From positions 746,883-810,882 of the forward strand of contig NW_015622546.1 in NCBI RefSeq assembly GCF_000835495.1: 64,000 nucleotides of DNA, given 5' to 3'. Each line of letters begins with the position of its first letter. The stretch's first letter is position 1. This document shows positions 53,321-64,000 of the stretch, piece after piece. Origin of the DNA: Cladophialophora immunda. Lineage: Eukaryota; Ascomycota; Eurotiomycetes; Chaetothyriales; Herpotrichiellaceae. The translations under genes and the position numbers were made by a program. Below the pieces are notes generated by a model. It ran no database searches. It saw only the letters and a list, made by a program, of their open reading frames with translations, and was not told where the DNA came from.

Positions 53321-56300
53321 CTATTTTTGCAAGTTCTGCACAAAGGAGTCGAGGTTGAACTCCTCCTCGTACTGCCTCTCGTCCCAGAGTTCACCCACAT
53401 CGTCAAGCCAGCCCTTCTCTCCTTTCTTTCTGACTTCACCGGTCTCAAGGTCGACCATGTCCTCGTCCTTTGTACCACCTGCCTCACCACCATTCTCTGC
53501 TGTTTCTCCGAGGTTGAAGAGGTCCAGGATCTGATCCGTTTCCATGCTCCCTAAGCCTGCGTTCTGTTGGTTAACAACAGTCGACGCGACGTCAATCTTG
53601 AATCGTTGAAGGCTCAGGATCTTCTCCTCCAAGGTGCCGCGCGTAATCAGGCGATAGACGTTGACCACCTTCTTCTGGCCGATTCGGTGGGCTCGGTCCA
53701 TGGCTTGAATGTCCTTCTGAGGATTCCAATCGTGCTCGACAAAGATGACGGTGTCGGCGCCAGTGAGGTTCAGCCCAAGGCCACCCACGCTGGTGGTCAG
53801 CAAGAGACAGTCATAGCTGGGGTCGTTATTGAACTGGTTGACAATATTCTGGCGTTTGGTGGCTTCCACGCTCCCATCGAGTCGCAAGAATTGAACACTC
53901 GGAAGAAGCTTGCCCAAAACTTCATTTTGGACCATGTCGAGCATTTCCTTCATTTGGCAGAAGATCAGTGCCCGATGTTGTGACACATAATTTGAAGCTG
54001 AAATGTCATTTGAGTCGTTGGTTACGCCAATGCCGCAATCAACCAGCAAGTCGCGTAGAGCTCCCAGTTTCGGTGCGTGAGCAATATCGCGCAGACTGGA
54101 TTTGGACGCTGCAAGTTGCTTCTGAATCGCCTCATATTGCTTGTTTCCTTCCTTGACGACAAGGGCCGGCGAATTGCAGAGTTTGCGCATGTACTGGAGG
54201 GCTTGGAAGATGTGTTGCTTGGCCTCTTTATCCGCCGAGCCAATACTGTTCTCCACAGTCTTGCGCTCCTTCTTGAAGAAGTCTTCAAACAGACGCTTCT
54301 GCAGATCGCTGAGGTCACAGTAGTAGTTCTGCAGAATCTTGGGTGGTAGATCGTTGAGCACTTCTTCCTTCAAACGCCGCAGCAAAAATGGCAACACCTG
54401 CTTGTGAAGAGCTTCAATTGCCAAAGCGCCCGCTTCTTGTTCCTTTGAAGAAGACTTTGCATTGCGGCTGGCTGCAATCGGCTTCGCGAATCGATCCTGG
54501 AAGACTTTCTCCGTACCCAAAAAGCCAGGCATTAGGAAGTCGAAGAGAGACCAGAGCTCCAGGACATTGTTCTGAATTGGGGTCCCGGAAAGAATGAGTC
54601 TGTGGTTGCTGACTAGCTTTTTCACGGCCTGGGTGATCTTCGCCTTTGGGTTTTTGATCAGATGGCCTTCATCCAGTACACAGTAATTCCAGGTGATGGG
54701 TGTTAGGATATCGTTATCGTTTCTACACACGTCGTAGGAAGTTATGACAACATCTGCTTTTTCGAGTAAAGGACGCCGGCTGATTCTGTCCGATGGCGGT
54801 CCCACGTACGCCACACAGCTCAAAAACGGTGCGTATTGCTTGATCTCCTGTTGCCAATGGCCCGAGAGCGTCGGTGGACAGACAATCAGAGACGGTAAAC
54901 GCCTCATATCGGGAGCTTGGGTCTTGGCGTACTCCTCGGCCCGTATGTGATGATCGCTTGCTACGATACAGAGAGTCTGGAGAGTCTTCCCGAGACCCAT
55001 GTCGTCGCACAAAACGCCGTGGAGGTTGTATTTGTTGAGGAATGCTAACCAGTTCACGCCATCTTGCTGATAGGGTCGTAGTTCCGCTTTGATCGCCACA
55101 GGGATCTGGAAGGGCTCGACTTTTTTTGGATCAAGCATCTGCGCCATGAATTTGCGCTCTCGTTCACGTCCTTGGAGCAATGACTCCGGCATTCCCGGCG
55201 GATCTGGGATTCCTGCTTCCAAAGGCACCAGCTTTACCAGTGTGGCGAAGGATGTCGTCGCAAGAAGACGGATATCATTATTGGCATCGCTCATCCGACC
55301 CAGAACAGGTACAATCAAGAAGATCACATACGGCAGGATCCTGTCGCCCATGGCTTGGATGAGGTGATAGACGCATTCGGTAATCCCTTGTCTGTCCCTC
55401 AGGTCCAGTGGGTTGTTGATGTTAGGCAAAACATCCTGCACAAGCCGAGTCATCCCCTCGACGGTTATGACACTGCATATCGTTGCGAAACATTTAGCGG
55501 CGCTGTATCTTATGACAGAAAGCCTGCTTCTCATAGCTTTTCCAATAAGCGGGCTCAAAGACAAGACCCAAGCGTGCAGACCAGCGTCCAGGGTGGGTGA
55601 CAGCGTTCGCAAAGCTGACATAGCATCAACTAGTGATTGACCTTGTTCTTCGTCGACCTGTAAAGTGGCTGGGTCAGATGGCTCAATTAGCTCGTGAATT
55701 GGTCTCTCGATGAGGGATCTCAGCACGGGGAGTTTTTCAAGGAGCTGAGCACGATATTCTTGCGCCAGCTCATCAAGTGCACGTTTGGCTCCCCGCCGCA
55801 TGATCCGGGCCTCCTTGGCCTCTTGTTCAAACCGGGCAGCATCCGGATGGTCCTTTCTGTCTTCTTCCTTTCGCAGTGACAAAACAATGTCTTCGAAAGA
55901 GGCATTGGGACCAAACTCTGGGGTCTCCGAAGTATCCACGCAGGTAAATTTGACCAGATTGGAGACCAGCTTGTCCACAGGGCCACGTTTCGGGCTCGTA
56001 GTGTAGTAATCAATGAGCCCTGCAACACTTGATGCGGATCGAGCCTGTAAATCCTGATATTCTTCTGACTTGATACTGTCCATGATACATTTTATCAATT
56101 GACCAGGTTTCTTCGGGATTTCCTTGAGTCGAACCAGGACCGACGCAATCGTGGCTTTGATCGCGATGTCTCGGCTTTCTTTGACTTTTCTGGCTTCGTC
56201 AACGGCCGTCTTAGCATTTATACGGGCGTCATTCAGAAACTGCGTTCCTGAAACGCGCTGTGCGGGTGTAAGACCTTTGAGAAGACGATCAAAGTCCGTT

Positions 56301-59154
56301 GTCACGATCCTCTCAGCATCTGCGAGCGAGAACGCCTTGGGACCAGCACCGATGCTGCCTTGGCAGACAACTGCTATTGACGGTAACTTGTCTCGGGAAA
56401 CGTGCGCCTGATTTTGGAAAGCGCTAATCAAAGACTGGCATTGGCCACGAGCTGCCTGCAGCGAAGATACCATGTCTGCGTACCAGCTGTTGCTGCCATC
56501 ATCATCAAGGACCTGCTGCAACTGTGAAACAATTGCTGGTGTATTCGCTGGCTTTTGAGATTGGTACTTTGCAAGTTCTTCCAAGATCATTGCAGTAAAC
56601 AGCCTTGAACTTGAATGAGGAGAAGCGATGAACGGCATCAGGTGAGTCCAATTTGATTCAATCGAAGATGCACTTTGTTTGCTGAGTAAAAGACCCAGCG
56701 CCAGTGAGCAGACGATTCTGGTTCGGAGCATGACTTCCAAGCCAACAATATCTACTTCGCCGTGCAACATGTGTCCATCGGTATTGTGGGAGAGGCGCTG
56801 ATTTGTGTCCGGTTTCTCAAATTTTCGTCGCTTCTTCAGTTGCTGGTCAGATTCCGGAGTATATCCATGTGTTGTCGAAATGGGTACCATCGGAAACCCC
56901 GATGGTTTAATTAGAAGGAGCGTGTCCATGGGAATGGGGCTCCTCGCTTGACCGATGGGTTGAATGACGGCCCCTACCATTGGTGTTATATGCCGCTCCA
57001 AGTCAGCAACGAAGGCGGAAAACCCTTGGCGTTCCATAAATGAGATGAGCGCTTTCCAGACCTCGAAGGACATCCACAAGACACCTTCATTTCGCTCGAG
57101 TAGCATGTTCTGGAATATCAAGCGGACCACACGGCCACCCACCCACTCCATGTTGCCCACATTGGAGAGATTCAAGAATGTGACCAACGCCTTCAACACC
57201 GCCATGCGGACGCTGATAATTGTGTGTCGCAAGAAAGGGTACAAGCGCGGGACGAGCTTCTCGAATGACTGCTCTGGGTCCTCGGCGGCGTTGATACGCA
57301 TTGCCTCCAAGATTTCATGGTGCGAGCAGAGAGTCGCAAGAAGATCCATGACGGCGCCGGTACTTGCACTGAGGTCGTCTTGCATATCCAGGAGACAGTC
57401 CCACACAACACTAATAACTTGGCCCAGAGCATCTGGACGCATGGTTGTCAATTCCCCAGCGATAGGTACCAAGGTGGCTGCGCTGACCGACTTGACGTCG
57501 TCATCGGGATGAGCAAGTCCGTGCATGACGGCTGTGACAACACCGTCGAGGAGTTTGCTGTGACGAAGCAGAAGATCTTTGCGAACAGCAACAAAATAGC
57601 GCAAACCAATCATGCCTCCGTGACAAACTTCCCAAATCGGTTGTTCCAGACCGGTGTTCTGTTGATTGGCCATTTCCTGCAAGCAGGTGTAGACAGAAAT
57701 GGCCAGGTCATCAGGTAATTGAGTTAGTAAAGCACCAAGAGTCTGACCGATCGATTCACGGATCGGGGCAACCACTGTATCCGACACATAGTCCCCGAAA
57801 CGGTCCAGCATTAAGACACACAGCAGGCGACATGCAAGGTCATCAAGCCAGCGTCGATTCGCAAGTTCATTCTCAGCTCTGGACTTGCCATATCGACGAC
57901 CGGCACCACGTCCATGCACACGGAGAACTTCTCGCAGACCCATAGCTGCTCCATGTCGGACCTCCCAGTTGGGATCGAAAAGGTCCACCGACAGGAAATC
58001 GCACATAACGTCAAAAGGCCAGTCGTGGGCGTGCTCTTCGTCCGGTTGGATGAGCGGCTTTTCTGGGACTGCTTCGCCCTTGAACTCGGAGACAAGTGCA
58101 GTGGTGTCATCGGAGCCTTCTCGCTTGATCGAGAAGTAGTCTTGTTTAGCATCACCGTTGGAGTCTTCGTGGCCATTGAGCTTTACCGCATGCGGAGTCG
58201 CTGAAACCGGTGTCTGGCCAGGCTCGGGCTGGCGTCGCCCCGAAAGGTCTACTACGCGCATCTTGTTCGCGCCAGCTTTGGCGGCCGATTTGTTTTTCCT
58301 TTTCAACTGATTCAGCTGTCGTTTACTGAGCCCGGACTCGTCAGGCAGGGACTGGCCATTGTGGTCTGAAGGGGACACGGCACTGTAGGGACCGGCGGAC
58401 CCGAAACTGTCGAGTCGTTGCACTCCTGGCTTGGTATCCACTCGAGTCAGACCCGGGGTTGTGGCTTGTTTGAACTGCGAGCTAGCTGCAAAGTCGAACT
58501 CGTTGACCAAGTCGTCCTCCATATACTCGCCGCCGAGACCGAGTCGAGCGGTAAGACTCTGCTTCTGATGCGCCAAGCGTTGAGCAGGTGTCATACCAGC
58601 CATTGAGAATTCGTACTCTTTACCGGCACTGCCCAACAGCTTCTTCCCATGATTAAGGATCAATTTGATGTCAAGAGCGCTGAGCTGGAGAAGGTCGTCT
58701 GCTTCCGGAGTCTTCTCTTCGAGCTTGGTGGTCACCTCCTCAACCTTGAGGGGCTCTGACTTGGTGTCGGCATCGTCAGCGTTAGGATCGAACTTTTCGG
58801 CGTTCGAAATGATGCCGCCGATGGCTTTGGCGGCGGCAGTGCGAGTGTCCCATGATTTTGACTGCAGGTAGGGAAGAACCCTGCCGAGTAGTGCAAAGAG
58901 ATTGTCGGGATTCTGTTTCTGGACATCGGCAAGTTGTTGTGCGGCAGTGTTTCGAATGAGCTGGGTGCTCCCCTTGTCCAGCAAGCTGTGATGTGGGTTA
59001 GTCTCTGAGATGAATGGACAACCCCGTGCGAGACGAGTTGAGGGCGAGGAACACTCACGTGACAAGACGATCTAGTCTGTACAGAACAAGTTAGCTCAAG
59101 CTTGGCAGATGCTGGGAGCGAAGGCTCCAACCTTGAAGTCCCAGTAGCGGCCAT
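53321..59154 (-). CDS. mot1: Mot1/BTAF1 TATA-binding-protein-associated Snf2 ATPase
   Basis: Nuclear ATPase of 1901 residues that removes TBP from DNA. Exons on minus: 59154-59132 (23 nt), 59076-59059 (18-nt microexon) and 58985-53321. The first two restore the conserved start: MAATGTSR-LDRLVT-LLDKGSTQLIRNTAAQQLADVQKQ. The N-terminal half consists of HEAT repeats with the Mot1 latch region (DEEHAHDWPFDVMCDFL, GAAMGLREVLRVHG). The Snf2 motor has Walker A DDMGLGKT near residue 1344, the DEGH box near 1454 (VLDEGHLIKNPKAK), SGTPIQNNVLELWSLFDFLMPG and the helicase-C motif DRAHRIGQKK near 1779. The protein ends in the conserved EEEFNLDSFVQNLQK. Length is close to that of yeast Mot1. A start inside the large exon would delete the first HEAT residues and leave only non-conserved intron-derived sequence, so the spliced start is preferred. 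Sec39 lies divergently upstream. Confidence 0.95.
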
Positions 59155-61111
59155 TATTATTAGTTGCAATAGTTGTAGGGTGGTTTTGTCTTTTCAACCA
59201 CACGCCTGCCAGGTCGCAACCCAGGAGCCATCAAATAAACGACCTGAGCAACCGAAAACGGGGGTCAAGTGACTTGCAAAGCCAACCAGGTCTGCCAAGA
59301 GAAATATCAAGCCTCAAGAAGATGAAAGACGTGTGCCAACGCGTGGATGGTGAATTATCGGTGATGGATTTGGTCACGGTGTCATGAGTGCCGGAGTGGA
59401 AAAATGATGATGCTGCGTGGTTGATGCGGTGAGGCACGGCTCTTCTCTGGTGCCGGGGGAGGGCACTGGCAGATCAGAGAGTTGGAATCGGGGGCGCGCG
59501 TGGGCTTAAGAGGGTCTGGAGTGGCATTTAAATCCTCGCTTGCTGCGCCTGCAGCCTGCATCAGCCCCTGGCATCTGATTGCTCTTCCCCGATGCCTTGG
59601 GTGCCCACCTTTTGCAAAATTCGGCCACTTGGGCTGCGCTAGCACCCAATTGCCCGCCCAAGCTTTTACAAGGGCGTCTTGGCACTTTTATCATCCGTCC
59701 AGGCCGTCCACTGCCAGTTCCAGCCAGGTATAACTTCCTTCTCCCGTCACTGTTGAGTAAAGTGCGGGACGTGCGAGGCAGACGTTCAGCACTCTGTGTG
59801 CCCGGTAGCCACTCCAGGGGTTCGGAGGGTGATGAAAAGGCTGGCGAGAACCCCATGACGTCCTCAGACTGACTGCCTGGGTGCTGCAATGCGGCTTTCT
59901 ACCGGCCGGATCTCAGCCCGTATGAGACGCCAGGCGCAGTATCCCCTTGGTTTTATGTATTGGAGGCGTTTATAGTGCTCCACCGTGGCAGTTTAGGAAC
60001 AATTTAACATCACCTTTGGGATCAAAAATCTCAACAACTTCAAGCATTGCTTGTCTGGGCAAAGGACAGTTCAGCCTTGCTTTCTGGAGATGAGCTCCCC
60101 CCAACTGCCTGAGGATACCTAATTATCATCCTCAGGCTTGGGCGAGAATCTTGCAGATCGATGCGACAGCTTCCCATTTAGAGAGTGGTCTATGAGATTA
60201 ATTTGGACCAGATGCATTTGACGCGCCGCCCGTCGGCTCAAAGGAGGTTATTCCGTGGGAGCATGATGATATGTACAATGTTGTAAAAAGGCTTCCCGCG
60301 GGACTGTTTGCACATAAACACTCCAATCTTTTGCCCACTTCATCTGTTTTCAGGAATACGTCCCCGGTGTCGTGCCCAGCATCGACTTAGTCTCCTCTTC
60401 CTTGCCTATCAGACCCAAACTTCGTATTTGGCCCAGCTTCGGCGCGTTCTCGCGGGGGTGTGCTGCTTCTGCTTTTCGCAATGCCTTCTGTATCGCCACC
60501 GTTCTCGCATACTAGACGTTTTGAATCAGTGTCCAAGCTTCGTTTGTGTCCAGCTAGTTGAGAAAACGAATACCTCTTTCTTGTGGTGCAGGCATTCGTA
60601 GTAGTCTTCTAATCGTGGGGCGCAGACACCTTTCGCTCTGGCTTCAGGGTCGTGTTGGTTGATGACATAGCAAGACATGTACTCTTGCCAGAAAGGAAAG
60701 CATCGAGAGACGCCTGTAGACGAGAAAATCAGTCAGTACGAAGCTTCTGCTGGCTTGAGGATCTGAGGCCAACGGAGGTTGTCCACCGCTGGCATTATGA
60801 CTAACCTCCAGTCAGGCCGTAGCCAGACGCCATCGTTAGAATCGAAAATTGTTGGGGACAGCAACCTCTTGAATATCAGGTTGTGGCAACGTTGTTGGCG
60901 TTGCGATGTGCGCCTGTCTGTCGTGCAGTGGGTGGAAGAGTGAGGGTCGAGGTTGGAGCAGGCCAAGGTTCAGATTGGCCCGAATCTCCGATCCTGACGC
61001 AGCTGTTCGCTGGCGGCACTTGCGAACTTTCCACGCTGTCTACACACTGCAATTACGGCGCGTTCTGTCAACAAAAGCGCCCATCTGCACCATGCCCTCA
61101 GACCTTACGGA
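59155..61111. other. Divergent intergenic region, mot1 / sec39
   Basis: About 2 kb between two divergent genes, presumably both promoters. Open frames (for example 59506-59889 minus and 60308-60601 plus) lack domains or ATG context. No repeat or RNA recognised. Confidence 0.5.
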
Positions 61112-63790
61112 ATGAAGACTCCGAACGAGCTTACGGACGCTCATATCGTCCTTTCCGCTGTTCAAGTAACATCAGAAGGCGATCTGGAGTCGCTGCTCAA
61201 GATCGTCCGATGGCGCCCCGAGATCTTCTCGGACACCTTCGTGTATCGACTTCTACTCTCTTTCTATCCTGCAGAAACTGCTGAACAATCGACGCTTGCA
61301 AAGTTTCTACAGTCCCTTGGGGACCAATCCAATGATGCTAAAGGCCCCGAAGCGCCGAGTCTGGAGCCCTCGACATCCAACCTCACCGAGAATGAGGCGT
61401 TACGTCGTTGCCGTGCTCTAAGCTTGCGATCAATTCCTGAATATGAGCCTATACGTACACGGAGCGAATTGGCCAATGTGGTCATTGAATGGGCAAAAAG
61501 ATTGGAACAAATTCATGGATCCGCTCAGCCAGCTGCGGAATTCGTCCACAATTTCATCGGACACGACTCTGATCTGGGACTGTGGTATGAAACGTATCTT
61601 GCCCCGCTCGTCCGGCTGCAATATGAGTTCTACCCAGACAGTGAAAACGTAATCGGATTGCGGGATCTTGAGACGCTGTCGGATAAAGAGGGTATCCAAA
61701 CACTTCTCCAATATGCGATGAAAAGGCACAATCCTTCTGAGGTTGCGAGAGACCTCGACTATGTGGTGTCACCATGGGTTCGAGGGGCGAGCCAAGCAAA
61801 GAGAAGGAGGGTCGATTATTCTGCTGAAGACACCACATCTGATGAGAAAACATGGGAATCTTTGTATGATTGGCTGATCGCTACGAGCATGACTGAATTT
61901 AGTATTGCAGCAAAAGCCTACGCTGATTGGAATGGCCCGGTGGAATACCATCGACCGACCGATGAGGCTGTCGCGCGATTTGCTCAAACTGGCATGGCCA
62001 TTGTCTATGGTTGCTCAGAGGCTTCACCAGAGGCTAGGAGTGTCTGCAGACTGGTGATCATCAAAGCTGCAAAACTTCTCAATCTAGGACTCCCAGAACT
62101 CTCGCAACCCGAGCCGGACATATCACTGCCTAAGGGATTTGCAACCGACCTCGCTGAGACAGATTTGCTGATCAACTCTCTACTCAAAAAATCAAACAAG
62201 TTCACGCGGGTGAATGAGTTTTCCCTTCATCTGCTGACTGGCATCTTTGCTACGGCGGAGATCCTGTCGGGATTTGGCTCACCACGTACTATAAGTGAAC
62301 TGGCGCACGTCAGCATCTTCGGCTCAGAACGCCGCCATAAAGATGAACTTCGTCGATTGCTTCAACACATACCTTTGCACACACGGCAAGAGATTGACTG
62401 GCGCTCAGTACGACGGCAGCTTCTCTGGCTTCAGTCTTGGGCCAAAACACAGCCAGTGGTGGCGGCACAGCAGCGAACAGCTTTTCTCTCCCACTTACCC
62501 CTCAGCTTTGTAGAAACTCAAATTCTCGATGCATTACTGAAGGCTGCTCAGTTTGCCATCGTCAAAGAGGTGTACCTCGACAACCCTTCCCCAAGTCTCT
62601 CTGGGTCGGAAATTGAAGCCCGTGTCGTTGCAGCAATTCTCGAGGCCTACGATAATGCCAGCAATGGGAACAGAGATCGTGGCGGTATGAAGAGGGCAAA
62701 CGAGATCCTGAAGGCATTTCGACCGAGCTTCCCTGAGTCCTCTGCTCTCTCCGATATTGATCACTTGATCAGAGCCACGCACAGTCTGTCGTTCTACCAG
62801 CTCACACTGCAGCATGGTGTTCCTTTCAAGCCTGTCTCTATCCGAGTGCAGAAAGACCCGCTAAGCCTGGTAGAAAAGGTCTTGGAACAGGACGCGAGAG
62901 CGTACACCAAGTTGGAAGACCTGCTCGAGATCAGCCGTAATCTCGTCCGTGCCCACCTGCCGAATCGAGGGAACGTAATAACAGAGGATGCGGAGCCTCT
63001 TCAATCACGTCTGTTGGATGCTGAGCACAGGATAACGTACCAAGCCATCATGGCAGCTCTCGGTGCGAGTGATTTTGACACGGCATATGCATATATCACA
63101 ACACGCCTCAACACATCAACGGAGCAGTCTGCCTCTTCTGGATCTGTCGACGACGTCTCCTGGCGTGCCGCCTATGCCGCAGGCAAATATCGGCCCAGCT
63201 CATCGCCCAAGAATTTGAACACCAGCATAGAAAGTTTGACACAGCGGATGGAGCTTCTCTCCCGAGCCTTGATGTTGGCCCCTTCTGGAGAAGCTCTGTC
63301 GGGAATCCTTGCCACATGGCGCCGCTACGAGGAAGAGCTAGATGCGCTGAAGACACAAGCCGTGGAAGAAGAGCGAGCTTTTGATGCCAAAGCCGACGCT
63401 GCAGTTCCCGGAGCATTTGGTCTCGACAACCGGGATGCAGATGTAGCTGAAACGAAGCGCGTCATGGCCCGTCGGTCCGGACCGATTGGGTCAGGACCTT
63501 CTTACGAGGAAGAGGCGCCGCTGGGTTTGTTCGATGTCGCTAGAGGAGCTGCATCGGCGTTACGGAAAAGCGCGGCTTTCCCATTAGGTTCCACGGGGTT
63601 GCGAGATCTGAAGATACACTCGGACACGGCCACAAAACACGATGCGCAGAGGGAGCAAGCCGGCTCTCCGGTTTCCGACGATGGCGGAAGGGTACGAAAG
63701 AGAGACATGGTTGCCAATATGGTAACAAGTGGCCTGGTGAGCGGGATGGGATGGGTTCTTGGAGCACAGCCCCGAGATCGGGTGGACTAA
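61112..63790 (+). CDS. sec39: Sec39-domain protein of the Dsl1 tethering complex
   Basis: Single-exon gene, 892 residues, helical throughout. The start MKTPNELTDAHIVLSAVQVTSEGDLESLLKIVRWRPEIF and the following LLLSFYPAE match the N-terminus of fungal Sec39 proteins; other typical stretches are WYETYLAPLVRLQYEFYP, FSLHLLTGIFATAEIL, the LPLSFVETQILDALLKA block and RMELLSRALMLAPSGEALSGILATWRRYEEEL. Sec39 (animal NAG relative) is a peripheral ER protein that, with Dsl1 and Tip20, tethers COPI vesicles returning from the Golgi. The C-terminal about 120 residues are disordered and basic, ending in a short amphipathic stretch (VANMVTSGLVSGMGWVLGAQ) that may touch the membrane. No transmembrane helix or signal peptide. 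Longer than yeast Sec39, as usual in filamentous fungi. Confidence 0.9.
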   Translation: MKTPNELTDAHIVLSAVQVTSEGDLESLLKIVRWRPEIFSDTFVYRLLLSFYPAETAEQSTLAKFLQSLGDQSNDAKGPEAPSLEPSTSNLTENEALRRCRALSLRSIPEYEPIRTRSELANVVIEWAKRLEQIHGSAQPAAEFVHNFIGHDSDLGLWYETYLAPLVRLQYEFYPDSENVIGLRDLETLSDKEGIQTLLQYAMKRHNPSEVARDLDYVVSPWVRGASQAKRRRVDYSAEDTTSDEKTWESLYDWLIATSMTEFSIAAKAYADWNGPVEYHRPTDEAVARFAQTGMAIVYGCSEASPEARSVCRLVIIKAAKLLNLGLPELSQPEPDISLPKGFATDLAETDLLINSLLKKSNKFTRVNEFSLHLLTGIFATAEILSGFGSPRTISELAHVSIFGSERRHKDELRRLLQHIPLHTRQEIDWRSVRRQLLWLQSWAKTQPVVAAQQRTAFLSHLPLSFVETQILDALLKAAQFAIVKEVYLDNPSPSLSGSEIEARVVAAILEAYDNASNGNRDRGGMKRANEILKAFRPSFPESSALSDIDHLIRATHSLSFYQLTLQHGVPFKPVSIRVQKDPLSLVEKVLEQDARAYTKLEDLLEISRNLVRAHLPNRGNVITEDAEPLQSRLLDAEHRITYQAIMAALGASDFDTAYAYITTRLNTSTEQSASSGSVDDVSWRAAYAAGKYRPSSSPKNLNTSIESLTQRMELLSRALMLAPSGEALSGILATWRRYEEELDALKTQAVEEERAFDAKADAAVPGAFGLDNRDADVAETKRVMARRSGPIGSGPSYEEEAPLGLFDVARGAASALRKSAAFPLGSTGLRDLKIHSDTATKHDAQREQAGSPVSDDGGRVRKRDMVANMVTSGLVSGMGWVLGAQPRDRVD

Positions 63791-64000
63791 AAGGGCGAAA
63801 GCCAACATTGAGTGAGTAGAACGGTCTGGTTGTGTAATGTTCTTGATGCCTTCTCGATGATCTCAGGGTCGATGATGCTCAGGGTTTGTTCCTGCGTCCT
63901 TCATGCCACAGTGTGAACAGCGATGCTGTGGAAGGCCGCCGCCTTGTCACTTGCCACATGGGACGACGTTGTAAGTGACAAAGAATGAATAGAGGCAAGT
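63791..64000. other. sec39 3' flank
   Basis: 210 bp after the sec39 stop to the window end; nothing recognised. Confidence 0.5.

Noticed and set aside
1..64000. tRNA genes, CRISPR arrays, intact transposons, RIP-type AT-rich blocks
   Set aside because: No B-box/A-box pairs with cloverleaf, no spaced direct repeats, no transposase or reverse transcriptase motifs and no strongly AT-rich islands were seen by eye.

Overview
The window is a protein-coding stretch of a filamentous ascomycete (Pezizomycotina) chromosome. The evidence is short spliceosomal introns of about 50-240 bp with GTAAGT/GTATGT/GTGAGT donors and CAG/TAG acceptors, Kozak-type starts, intergenic gaps of 0.3-3.4 kb, a clear XlnR-type Zn(II)2Cys6 regulator, a Mot1 ATPase, an EAF elongation factor and a Sec39 protein. 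The class is not certain; nothing seen excludes Dothideomycetes or Eurotiomycetes. No tRNA, rRNA, CRISPR array or intact transposon was recognised. I support 19 protein-coding genes and one pseudogene.

Left part (1-20 kb): the 3' part of a GH5 glycoside hydrolase, then the xylanolytic activator xlnR and a long disordered protein, all on plus. A run on minus follows: a small disordered protein ending in a CaaX prenylation box (with an MGxxxS start that could also be myristoylated), a decayed KP-43-like subtilase, a 910-residue protein with two C-terminal membrane spans, and a TFIIIC subunit with a C-terminal zinc finger.

Middle part (20-41 kb): an accessory-looking plus-strand stretch with large gaps. 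It holds three cytochrome P450s of three unrelated types, an APC-family amino-acid/GABA/choline-type permease, a secreted or membrane mucin-like receptor-type protein, a stomatin (SPFH) protein and a short-chain dehydrogenase. There is no polyketide, peptide or terpene backbone enzyme, so this is not a recognisable secondary-metabolite cluster.

Right part (41-64 kb): mostly housekeeping genes: a UBE2O-type hybrid ubiquitin-conjugating enzyme, the EAF elongation factor, a DUF726/TMCO4-like alpha/beta hydrolase with very high GC, a secreted germin-like cupin (minus), the TBP-removing ATPase Mot1 (minus, with an 18-nt microexon) and the Dsl1-complex protein Sec39 (plus).

No convincing new multi-gene system was found. 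The best leads are the CaaX protein, the broken subtilase, the P450 with an altered I-helix, the Mot1 microexon and a reading-frame conflict in the mucin-like receptor gene.
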